From contig NZ_MTBP01000001.1 in assembly GCF_002911665.1 (NCBI RefSeq), forward strand, positions 1,922,001 to 1,986,000: a stretch of 64,000 nt of DNA. Direction: 5' to 3'. Both the position numbers and the translations under genes were made by a program. Position 1 is the stretch's first letter; every line of letters starts with the position of its first letter. The notes beneath the pieces are model-generated. The model did no database searches. It had not been told where the DNA came from and saw nothing but the letters and a program-made list of their open reading frames with translations. Below, one piece after another: positions 29,493-37,502 of the stretch. The stretch comes from Actinomadura rubteroloni. Its GTDB lineage: Bacteria > Actinomycetota > Actinomycetes > Streptosporangiales > Streptosporangiaceae.

Positions 29493-31061
29493 TCAGCCTT
29501 GAATACGACGATCGCTCCCCGCCCACTCCTTGTTCTTGAGCACGAACTTCTGGATCTTTCCGGTCGAGGTCTTCGGCAACTCCGTCACGAACTCCACGCG
29601 GTCGGGAGCCTTGAACCCGGCCAGATGCGCGCGGACGTGCGCGACGATGTCCGCCTCCGTCGCTGATGCACCCACCCGCAGGATGACGAACGCCTTCGGC
29701 CGTTCGCCCCAGCGCTCGTCGGGCACGCCCACGACCGCGGTCTCCAGAACGGCCGGATGGCTCGCCACGGCCTGCTCGACCTCGACGGTGGAGATGTTCT
29801 CGCCGCCGGAAATGATGACGTCCTTGGCGCGGTCGCGCAGCTCGACATAGCCGTCGGGGTGGACGACTCCGAGGTCGCCCGAGTGGAACCAGCCGCCCCG
29901 GAAGGCGCGCTCGGTGGCGTCCGGATCGGCGAAGTAGCCCGCCATGACGTTGTTGCCGCGCATGACGATCTCACCCATCGTGGCGCCGTCGCGAGGCACG
30001 TCGGTCATGGACTCGTCCACGACCCGCAGCCCGTCGGTCTGTAGCATCCCGACGCCCTGCCGCGCGGTGAGGCGGGCGCGCTCGGGACCGTCGGCGGGCC
30101 AGCCCGCCTGCGGTTCGCACACCGCGTACGGACCGTAGGTCTCCGTCAGGCCGTAGAGGTGGACGACGCGGACGCCGAGCCGCCGCATCTCCCCAATAAT
30201 CGTCGGACTGGGCGGCGCGCCGGCGGTGGTTGCGACCAGCGGACGCGTCAGCGGGTGCGCCTGCTCGGCGTTGGCGATCGTGACGAGCACCGTGGGAGCG
30301 GCGTTGAGGTGCGTGACGCCCTCCGCGTCGATCAGCCGCCAGATCTCCGTGCCGTCCACGCTCGGCAGGCAGACGTGCGTGCCGCCGATCGCCGTCACGG
30401 CCCAGGTCGTGCACCAGCCGTTGCAGTGGAACATCGGCAGCGTCCAGAGGTAGACGCTTTCGGGCGAGTGCGAGGAGTGGATGATCTCGCCGAGCGCGTT
30501 CAGGTAAGCGCCGCGATGCGTGTACTCGACGCCCTTAGGCCGTGCGGTCGTCCCGGACGTGTAGTTGATGGAAATCGTGGCGTTCTCGTCGTCGACCGAC
30601 CAGGGCAGAGGCTCATCGGAACCGCGCGCGAGCAGGTCGTCATAGCTCAGCGCACCCTCCCGCGCGGTGCCGATGACAACGGTGGTCCGTCCCTCGGCGG
30701 GAATCAGCCGGTCCACCAGCGTCTCGTGGACGACCATGAGCCTGCTGCCCGAGTGGTCCAGGATGTACGCGATCTCTTCCGGTGAGAGGCGGGTGTTGAC
30801 GGCCACGAGAACCGCTCCGGCCAGCGGCACGGCGAAGTGCGCGATCAGCAACTCGGGCAGGTTCGGCGACAGGTAGGCGACCCTGTCGCCCGGCTCGATG
30901 CCGGACGCGCGCAAGGCGTGGGCGACGCGAGTCGCCTCGGCGGCGAACGCCCGGTAGGTGAGACGGCGTTCGGCGGAGACAATCGCAGTCTTGTCACCGA
31001 ACACCTCGGCAGAACGAGCGAGGAAGGCCAACGGGCTCAACGGTGTGATCACTGCTGTCAC
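29493..31061 (-). CDS. Acyl-CoA synthetase (AMP-forming)
   Basis: The product is 522 aa from GTG 31061. All ANL-family motifs are present: the P-loop YTSGTTARPKGVEY (about residues 167-180), GLTETYGPYA (A5), the GDLGV(VH)PDGY region (A7), DRAKDVIISGGENIS (A8 hinge) and the catalytic Lys in PKTSTGKIQK (A10). The subgroup (fatty-acid or aryl-acid) cannot be told by eye. It activates a carboxylic acid to its CoA ester. No operon partner. Confidence 0.92.
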   Translation of the reverse strand: MTAVITPLSPLAFLARSAEVFGDKTAIVSAERRLTYRAFAAEATRVAHALRASGIEPGDRVAYLSPNLPELLIAHFAVPLAGAVLVAVNTRLSPEEIAYILDHSGSRLMVVHETLVDRLIPAEGRTTVVIGTAREGALSYDDLLARGSDEPLPWSVDDENATISINYTSGTTARPKGVEYTHRGAYLNALGEIIHSSHSPESVYLWTLPMFHCNGWCTTWAVTAIGGTHVCLPSVDGTEIWRLIDAEGVTHLNAAPTVLVTIANAEQAHPLTRPLVATTAGAPPSPTIIGEMRRLGVRVVHLYGLTETYGPYAVCEPQAGWPADGPERARLTARQGVGMLQTDGLRVVDESMTDVPRDGATMGEIVMRGNNVMAGYFADPDATERAFRGGWFHSGDLGVVHPDGYVELRDRAKDVIISGGENISTVEVEQAVASHPAVLETAVVGVPDERWGERPKAFVILRVGASATEADIVAHVRAHLAGFKAPDRVEFVTELPKTSTGKIQKFVLKNKEWAGSDRRIQG

Positions 31062-31423
31062 CTGCTTACGGGATGGTTCTGAAGACGAGCGCTTGCCGTG
31101 GTTCTAGCCCGTGATGGGTCGCCACGGCTACCCCCGTTCGGGGATCGGCGCCGAGCTATGACGCCACCGCACTGCGACGAAGCGCCGGAACGTCCGCGAA
31201 GCGGCGCCCGAATCGGAGGAGGCTCTGCCCCCCGCCGGTCCCATCTCGGCAGCGATCTTTCGGGCCGACAGACGCCGGGCAGGCCGGGTTCGTCGCTTCG
31301 ACCGAGGAGAGCGACCGCTCCGCCGTCTCGGCGCGAGCCGTTTGCCGTTCCTGCAACAAAGTTGGCTGAACCTGCCTGTGTCGGCTCATCCTGGGGCGAC
31401 TGCTCGTCGAGAGGAAGAGAACC
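31062..31423. other. Divergent intergenic region, no gene seen
   Basis: Separates the acyl-CoA synthetase from the methyltransferase. No clear promoter or palindrome. A GAGAGGAAGAG purine tract before 31424 serves as ribosome site. Confidence 0.4.
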
Positions 31424-32071
31424 ATGTTGCATGCGGAGCCCGGCGCATCGGCCGAAGAGTTCTGGGAGGGCTTCTACGGCCGCGAGGACCAGATCTTCAG
31501 CGGAAACCCGAACGGAATACTCGTCCGGGAGGGGACCGCGCTCGCGCCCGGGACGGCGCTGGACCTCGGCTGTGGAGAAGGAGCCGATGCGATCTGGCTC
31601 GCGCGCCAAGGCTGGACGGTCACCGCCGTCGACGTGTCGGCCACCGCCCTGAAGCGGGCCGCCCGGGACGCCGCGGCGGCGGGCGTCGGCGACCGGATCG
31701 CATGGCAGCGCCACGACCTGGCGGTCAGCTTCCCCGAGGGCGCCTACGACCTGGTGTCGGCCCAGTTCCTGCACTCGCCGGTCGAGATGCCGCGCGAACA
31801 GATCCTGCGGCGAGCCGCCGCAGCGGTGGCGCCCGGCGGACACCTTCTCGTCGCCGGGCACGCCGGACGGCCGTCCTGGGACACCGACCACGACCCGGCG
31901 CTGCACTTCCCGACGACCGGCGAAGTCCTGGCAGCCCTCGCTCTGCCGGACGAAGACTGGCAGGTGGAGGTGGACGAGACCGTGGTGCAGGAGCTGACCG
32001 GCCCTGACGGGCAGCCGGCGACCCGTCCGGACAACATCTTGAGGATTCGGCGCGGTCAACCTGCGCAGTGA
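31424..32071 (+). CDS. Class I SAM-dependent methyltransferase
   Basis: The product is 215 aa. Motif I is ALDLGCGEGADAIWLARQGW followed by the acidic VTAVDVS; the YDLVSAQFLHSPVE segment is motif IV. The layout resembles TehB/thiopurine-type small-molecule methyltransferases, often detoxifying. It is monocistronic, with no related gene nearby. Confidence 0.85.
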   Translation: MLHAEPGASAEEFWEGFYGREDQIFSGNPNGILVREGTALAPGTALDLGCGEGADAIWLARQGWTVTAVDVSATALKRAARDAAAAGVGDRIAWQRHDLAVSFPEGAYDLVSAQFLHSPVEMPREQILRRAAAAVAPGGHLLVAGHAGRPSWDTDHDPALHFPTTGEVLAALALPDEDWQVEVDETVVQELTGPDGQPATRPDNILRIRRGQPAQ

Positions 32072-32255
32072 GGCGGTCGGCCGCTCAGTGAATCGGCGCG
32101 ACGTGACCAAACGTGTGCCATGGCTGGCTCGCGGTCAGCCCGAGATGCCGCGCAGCTCAGGCCCAGCCACCACGTGCCAAGGTGCATGGACGACGCCCCG
32201 CCTTACCCGCGACGCACGCTGGATAGCGGTCAACCGTCGGCCCACGGGGCAGGTG

Positions 32256-33179
32256 TCACCATGACCGCGCCGCCTCGATGAGAACGTCGCGGACGAGCGC
32301 AATGTGCGGACGGTCCGGTGCTCCGGCGCGTTCAACGAGGAAGGCCGTGTTGATGGGCGGGTCGTCGGGGTCCAGCAGCGTGACGAGCGTCCCCGCGTCC
32401 AGGTGCGCGGCACAGAGATAGCGCGGCAGGACGCTCACCCCGGCGCCCGCCGCGACGGCCGCGATCACGGCGCGCAGATCCGGGACCACCACGGCGGGCT
32501 CGGCGTTCAGCCGGATGCCGAAGACGTGCCGCCAGTAGCGGCGCAGGATGGGCAGGTCCTCGGCGTAGGAGACCAGGGGCACGCCGTCGAGCGCGGCGGG
32601 TCCGTGGGCGACGAGCCCGCCGAGGTCCAACAGCGCGGCACGGTCCGGAGCGGCGACGAGGACGAACTCCTCGTCCATGAGCGGCCGGGCGAGCAGCGTC
32701 CGGCCGCGCGGCCGGACGGCGGAGACGACGACGTCGCAGGTGCCCGCGCGCAAGGCGGTCAGCAGGTCGTCGGCGAGGCCCGTGGTGACGCGCAGCCGGA
32801 CGCCGCGCTCGATCAGCGGCGCGAGCGCGGGCAGAACGAGCGCGGCCACGGCGTCTGCGGGGCCGCCCAGATGGACGGGCGGCTCCGGCACCGGCCGCTC
32901 CGCCGGACCGTTCCCGACGACGGCCTCGAGTTCGTCCATCGGCCCGGCGAGCCGGGCGGCGAGGTCGTGCGCGGGCGGGGTCGGAGCCATCCCGCGCGGG
33001 AGGCGCTGGAACAGGACGCGACCGAGGCGGTCTTCAAGCGCCTTGATCTGTGTCGTCACCGTGGGCTGGGACAACCCGACGAGCCGGGCCGCAGTGGTCA
33101 CCGATCCCGTCCGGTAGACGGCCAGGAACGAGCGAAGCCAGCCGAGGTCCAAGGACCCATTGCTCTTCCGATCGCTCAC
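32256..33179 (-). CDS. LysR-family transcriptional regulator
   Basis: The product is 307 aa. The N-terminal HTH is GSVTTAARLVGLSQPTVTTQ followed by IKALEDRLGRVLFQR; the rest is the periplasmic-binding-protein-like effector domain. I chose GTG 33179 because an upstream GTG (33209) would place the TCTA-N4-TAGA palindrome within the coding region. It is divergent from the DJ-1/PfpI gene and probably activates it. Confidence 0.85.
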   Translation of the reverse strand: MSDRKSNGSLDLGWLRSFLAVYRTGSVTTAARLVGLSQPTVTTQIKALEDRLGRVLFQRLPRGMAPTPPAHDLAARLAGPMDELEAVVGNGPAERPVPEPPVHLGGPADAVAALVLPALAPLIERGVRLRVTTGLADDLLTALRAGTCDVVVSAVRPRGRTLLARPLMDEEFVLVAAPDRAALLDLGGLVAHGPAALDGVPLVSYAEDLPILRRYWRHVFGIRLNAEPAVVVPDLRAVIAAVAAGAGVSVLPRYLCAAHLDAGTLVTLLDPDDPPINTAFLVERAGAPDRPHIALVRDVLIEAARSW

Positions 33180-33188
33180 ATAGGCGAG

Positions 33189-33200
33189 TCTATTTCTAGA
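33189..33200. promoter_or_regulatory. Candidate LysR operator
   Basis: TCTATTTCTAGA (TCTA-N4-TAGA) lies 10 nt upstream of the lysR start and 85 nt before the divergent DJ-1 gene, a normal position for an autoregulatory LysR site. Confidence 0.4.
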
Positions 33201-33284
33201 TTGATCCACCGGTGCTTACGTTGGGGCCATCGACGTTCCGACGATCTGGACGGCGAACGTCGAACCGACGCTTGAGGAGCACCC

Positions 33285-33980
33285 ATGTCAAAGATCCTTT
33301 TCGTCCTGTCCGGAGCACGTCACTGGACGCTCAAGGACGGGACCCGGCACCCGACCGGGTTCTGGGCGGAGGAGGCCGTGGCGCCCTACCGGGCCTTCAC
33401 CGCTGCCGGCCACGAGATCGTGTTCGCCACCCCGGACGGGGCGGTACCGGTCGTGGACCAGGCGAGCCTCGCCGCCGAGGCCAACGGTGGCGAGGACGGC
33501 GCGAAGGAGATCACCGCTGAGTTGGAGGCGATCGCCGGGCTGAAGAACCCACTCTGCCTGAAAGACGTGGCGCTGGCCGACTACGACGCAGTCTTCTACC
33601 CTGGCGGCCACGGCCCGATGGAGGACCTCGCCGCCAACGCCGACTCCGGGCGCCTGCTCACTGCGGCCCTGGACTCGGGCAAGCCGCTCGGTGTCGTCTG
33701 CCACGCCCCGGCGGCGCTGCTGGCCGCCCGCCGCGACGACGGCTCCTCGCCGTTCGCCGGTTACGCCGTGACCGCCTTCACCAACGAGGAGGAGAAGCAG
33801 GCGGGCCTCGCCGACAAGGCGCCCTGGCTGCTCCAGGACCGGCTCGTGGAACTCGGCGTGGACTTTCGCGAAGGCGAACCATGGCAGCCGAACGTGGTGG
33901 TCGACCGCAACCTGTTCACCGGGCAGAACCCGTCGTCGTCCGCGCCGCTCGCCGCCGAGATCGTGGCACGGCTGCGCTGA
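33285..33980 (+). CDS. DJ-1/PfpI-family protein (Hsp31-like)
   Basis: The product is 231 aa. The nucleophile elbow with Cys is GVVCHAPAALLAARR; the acidic residue sits in HPTGFWAEEAVAPY; YPGGHGPMEDL is the conserved loop. Length and the WAEE element match Hsp31-type glyoxalase III/deglycase-like members. It probably protects against reactive aldehydes. It precedes the TetR-oxidoreductase fusion by 1 nt, so the two form an operon. Confidence 0.88.
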   Translation: MSKILFVLSGARHWTLKDGTRHPTGFWAEEAVAPYRAFTAAGHEIVFATPDGAVPVVDQASLAAEANGGEDGAKEITAELEAIAGLKNPLCLKDVALADYDAVFYPGGHGPMEDLAANADSGRLLTAALDSGKPLGVVCHAPAALLAARRDDGSSPFAGYAVTAFTNEEEKQAGLADKAPWLLQDRLVELGVDFREGEPWQPNVVVDRNLFTGQNPSSSAPLAAEIVARLR

Positions 33981-33981
33981 C

Positions 33982-35544
33982 ATGGCCACCGCCCGGCTCG
34001 GCGACGTGCTCGACGCGACGTATGAGTGCGTGACCCTGTACGGCGTCGCCCGGACCACGATGGACGACATCGCCCGGCGGGCGAACCTGTCCCGCACCGG
34101 CCTCTACCAGTACGTGCGGGGCAAGGACGACGCCGTCCGCCGGCTCGCCGCGCGCCTGCACGACCGCGCGTACGCTGCGGCGGAGGACGCGTTGTGCCTC
34201 GATGCGCCGGCCGACCGGGCGCTCGGGATTCTGACCGCCAAGCTCGACCTGTTCCTCGCTCTGGCGGGAGACTCGCCGCACGGCGCCGAACTGCTGGACG
34301 CGAAGACCCTGCTGTTCGGAGACGTCTGCGAGGAGTTCACCGCCCGCCTGCGGCAACTGCTGACGGACGTCTTCGCGCACTGCCGGACCGCCGTGGCCGC
34401 CGCCGACGCGGCTGGGATATGCCTGACACTGGTGCGCGGCTTCGAGTCCGCGCCCGAGAACGCCCGCCTCTTTCGGCCCGCCGTCGTCGCCCTGGTCGAC
34501 GGCCTGCTGCGACCTGGAGCATCGATGCCTGAAACCAGTCGCGAGGTTCGCCTTGCCGCCCGTCCGGTGGGGGAGCCCCGTCCATCCGACTTCGCCCTTG
34601 CCGAAGTCCCCGTCGGGGAGCCCGGAGCAGGGGAGGTACTCGTCCGCAACGACTGGATGTCGGTGGACCCCTACATGCGCGGACGGATGAACGACGTGAA
34701 ATCCTATACGCCACCGTTCAAACTCGGCGCGGCGCTGGACGGCGCGGCGGTCGGCACCGTGATCGCCTCGGAGTCTTCGGACGTCCCGGTCGGCGTGACC
34801 GTACTGCACGGCGCGGGCTGGCGCGAGCACGCCGTGCTGCCCGCCGCCCATGTCCGCGTCGTGGACACCTCGATCGCTCCAGCCCGGGCGTACCTCGGCG
34901 CGCTCGGCATGGTCGGGCTGACGGCCTACGCGGGCCTGGTCCGGATCGCACCCGTCGAGAAGGGTGACGTCGTGTTCGTTTCCGGCGCGGCCGGGGCGGT
35001 CGGCATTCTCGCCGGACGCATCGCGCGGCATCTCAGCGCGGCCCGAGTCATCGGCTCGGCGGGAGGCCCGGACAAGGCACGTCGCCTGGTCGAGGAGTTC
35101 GGCTACGACGCGGCGATCGACTACCGGACGGGGGATCTCGCGGAACAGCTCGCGACCGCCGCGCCGGACGGCATCGACGTCTACTTCGACAACGTCGGCG
35201 GCGACCACCTTCAAGCCGCCCTCAGCGCGCTGAACACCAACGGACGCGTCGCGCTGTGCGGAGCGATTTCCGTTTACAACGCCGCCGAGCCCGTGCCGGG
35301 GCCGGACAACCTGGCCTTGGCGATCGGTAAGCGTCTGAGCCTCCGTGGCTTCATCGTCACCGACCACCAGAACCTCGCCGTCGAGTATGCGCAGCTTGCG
35401 GCGGGATGGCTCGCTGACGGCAGCCTCAACTACAGCGAGACCGTCGTCGACGGCATCGACAATGCGGTGGACGCGTTCCTCGGGCTGCTGCGCGGGGCCA
35501 ACACCGGCAAGATGCTCGTCCGGTTGAACACGTCGGCGGATTAG
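33982..35544 (+). CDS. TetR domain fused in frame to an NADP-dependent oxidoreductase
   Basis: One uninterrupted frame of 520 aa. Residues 1-178 are a complete TetR regulator (HTH: ARTTMDDIARRANLSRTGLY followed by QYVRGKDD, then a helical ligand domain). Residues 182-520 are a complete zinc-independent MDR enzyme of the CurA/leukotriene-hydroxydehydrogenase type (MSVDPYMRGRMND, FVSGAAGAVGILAGRIARHL, YFDNVGGDHLQ). No stop separates them. However, an ATG at 34525 (residue 182), preceded by GGAG at 34515-34518, is a plausible internal start that would give a stand-alone 339-aa enzyme. Either a true fusion or a lost stop codon with reinitiation. The DJ-1 gene upstream suggests a shared role against reactive carbonyls. 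Confidence 0.8.
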   Translation: MATARLGDVLDATYECVTLYGVARTTMDDIARRANLSRTGLYQYVRGKDDAVRRLAARLHDRAYAAAEDALCLDAPADRALGILTAKLDLFLALAGDSPHGAELLDAKTLLFGDVCEEFTARLRQLLTDVFAHCRTAVAAADAAGICLTLVRGFESAPENARLFRPAVVALVDGLLRPGASMPETSREVRLAARPVGEPRPSDFALAEVPVGEPGAGEVLVRNDWMSVDPYMRGRMNDVKSYTPPFKLGAALDGAAVGTVIASESSDVPVGVTVLHGAGWREHAVLPAAHVRVVDTSIAPARAYLGALGMVGLTAYAGLVRIAPVEKGDVVFVSGAAGAVGILAGRIARHLSAARVIGSAGGPDKARRLVEEFGYDAAIDYRTGDLAEQLATAAPDGIDVYFDNVGGDHLQAALSALNTNGRVALCGAISVYNAAEPVPGPDNLALAIGKRLSLRGFIVTDHQNLAVEYAQLAAGWLADGSLNYSETVVDGIDNAVDAFLGLLRGANTGKMLVRLNTSAD

Positions 35545-36328
35545 CACAACGCCATGGACGCCCGGTGCGGAGGAGTATCCCGTGCCGGGCGCTCGCGCGT
35601 TCGGTTCGCTCGGCGCCAGAATAGGCGAGGTGGCGCGATCGTAAGTAAATCGCGCAATTTATATCTTCAGGCGGGCGACGCAACTCTGCCGACGTGATGT
35701 GACTTACGTGAAGCGGCTCGCTCGTTCCGTTTCAACGGCGTCCTGCGAATTCACTGTGTCAGCCATCGTGGGGTGGCTGGGAGGATGGCGCGCGGCGTCA
35801 AACGTTGGCCGCTTCCCGCCTAACCCACTCTGTCGTCGCCGATGTCACAGACGTGGCGAACGGTGATGCTCCAGTATTGCGGGGACGGTACCGGCGTGTG
35901 GCCAGTATGTTCCAAAGGCGCCCGAGTCTTTCGCCGCCGCATTGGCCCGGCGATGGCTGGTCACGGCGTCGCTAGCTGCCGTCGACTGTTCGAGGGACGC
36001 GCGTGGCCAAGTTCGGCGGGGTTGGCGCATCGTGCCAGTACCTTCGCCATGCTCGCCGCCTGTCACATGGGGTGAATCTGTGCAAGTTGGGTCGGCGACG
36101 TCGTCATTCGTCCGCCTGGTCTGATTCGGGCTCTACTGTGCGTGCTTTCCCGATGGGGCGCTGCAGCCTTACCCATTGCGGGGTCTGAGCTACCTAACTT
36201 CCCGGGCTGACTGTTGACACCTGCCGTTACTTACGTGAGCCTACCTTCACGCTGTTACCTATAGTGCGCAACCCATGACCAAGAGTGACTGACGACTTTG
36301 TCCGGCCTTGGGCTGGAAGGAGCGGGCT
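35545..36328. other. Long intergenic region upstream of the terpenoid cluster
   Basis: No convincing gene. An AT-rich tract lies at 35640-35680. ACTTACGTGA occurs at 35702-35711 (within the near-palindrome CTTACGTGAAG) and again at 36229-36238, about 90 nt before the first terpenoid gene; TTGACA is at 36214-36219 without a well-spaced -10. The repeated motif may be a regulator site. Confidence 0.4.
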
Positions 36329-37378
36329 GTGGAAGCGCTGGATACGAAACTCGGTGACAACGGCACCTCGGATGCGGTTCAGATCTTGGCCGGGACGCGG
36401 CAGCTCCTCGCCCCCGCGTTGCGGCACGTCGTCGACCAGTTCCCGTCCGAACTGGGGCGCATCGTCGGCTATCACCTCGGGACCCACGACAGGAACGGGA
36501 CGCCGATCGACGGTGACAGCGGCAAGGCGGTCCGCCCGGCACTGGCCTTGCTGGCGTGCCAGGCGGTGGGCGGAGACCAGGCGCGGGCGCTTCCGGCGGC
36601 GGTGGCCGTGGAACTCGTGCACAACGCGTCGCTGCTGCACGACGACATCATCGACGGCGACCAGACCCGCCGAGGGCGTCCCGCCGTCTGGCGGACGTTC
36701 GGCGTCGCCGACGCCATCCTGGCCGGCGACGCGTTGTTCTTCGTCGCGATCCGGACTCTCGCCGAGTCACTTCCCCTGGCCGGTCAGGGCGTCATGATCC
36801 TCACCAGCACCGTCCAGCAGCTCATCGAGGGCGAGCACACCGACCTGCTCATGGAGGGCCGTCCGGCCACCACACTCAGTGAGTCGCAGGCGATGGCCAC
36901 CGCGAAGACCGGATCGCTCATCGCTGCGGCCTGCGCGCTCGGCGCCATCGCGGGCGGCGCGACCGTCGAGCAGATCGCCCGAATGCATTCCTTCGGGCTT
37001 GACCTCGGCCTGGCCTTCCAGTTCATCGACGACATCAAGGGGATTTGGGGCGACCCCGCGGTGACCGGTAAGCCCACGTCCGACCTGGCGTCCGGAAAGA
37101 AGTCGCTCCCGGTCGCCTATGCGCTCGCGAACACCGGCGCCGCGCGCGCCGAACTGGCTGCTCTTTACCAGAAGGACACTCCGCTCACTCCGGCCGAACA
37201 AGCACGTGCCGCCGACTTGGTGGAAGCGGCCGGCGGACGCGCCTGGGCCAACGAACGGGCCGACCACCACATCCGTCAGGCCCGCCTCCACTTGGAGGTG
37301 TCCGCCACCGATCCGGCCGCCGTCGCACGGCTCAACACCCTGGCGACCATGATCACAAGCTCGGGCCCTCACCGGTAG
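36329..37378 (+). CDS. Polyprenyl diphosphate synthase (GGPP-synthase type)
   Basis: The product is 349 aa from GTG 36329, with GGAAGGAG 6-8 nt upstream; a TTG at 36308 is less likely. The first aspartate-rich motif is D105-D-I-I-D109 in NASLLHDDIIDGDQTRRGRP; the second is D234-D-I-K-G. The residues 4 and 5 before the first motif are Ser and Ala, which leaves the chain-length pocket open, so C20 or longer is expected rather than C15. It supplies the polyprenyl diphosphate for the cyclase genes that follow on the same strand. Confidence 0.92.
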   Translation: MEALDTKLGDNGTSDAVQILAGTRQLLAPALRHVVDQFPSELGRIVGYHLGTHDRNGTPIDGDSGKAVRPALALLACQAVGGDQARALPAAVAVELVHNASLLHDDIIDGDQTRRGRPAVWRTFGVADAILAGDALFFVAIRTLAESLPLAGQGVMILTSTVQQLIEGEHTDLLMEGRPATTLSESQAMATAKTGSLIAAACALGAIAGGATVEQIARMHSFGLDLGLAFQFIDDIKGIWGDPAVTGKPTSDLASGKKSLPVAYALANTGAARAELAALYQKDTPLTPAEQARAADLVEAAGGRAWANERADHHIRQARLHLEVSATDPAAVARLNTLATMITSSGPHR

Positions 37379-37502
37379 CCGCGCACCGTATGCCGTGGCC
37401 GGACCTGCGTCCGGCTACGGGTGCCCACCGAAACCGAAACACGGACGCGCTGTCCCGACTGAGCCGGTCGCCGTGCGGCGCGCAGGACGGAGGCATGACC
37501 AG

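Noticed and set aside
29111..29666. Plus-strand frame with short repeated motifs after metH
   Set aside because: Low complexity, runs into the acyl-CoA synthetase gene, and the DNA repeats are imperfect and few.
35842..36188. Small open frames upstream of the terpenoid cluster
   Set aside because: Short, overlapping on both strands, without ribosome sites or recognisable domains.
36308..37378. TTG start for the polyprenyl synthase
   Set aside because: GGAAGGAG is positioned for GTG 36329, not for the TTG.
37395..37502. Upstream GTG start for the class II cyclase
   Set aside because: The extra 36 residues are low-complexity and lack a Shine-Dalgarno, while GGAGG precedes GTG 37503.
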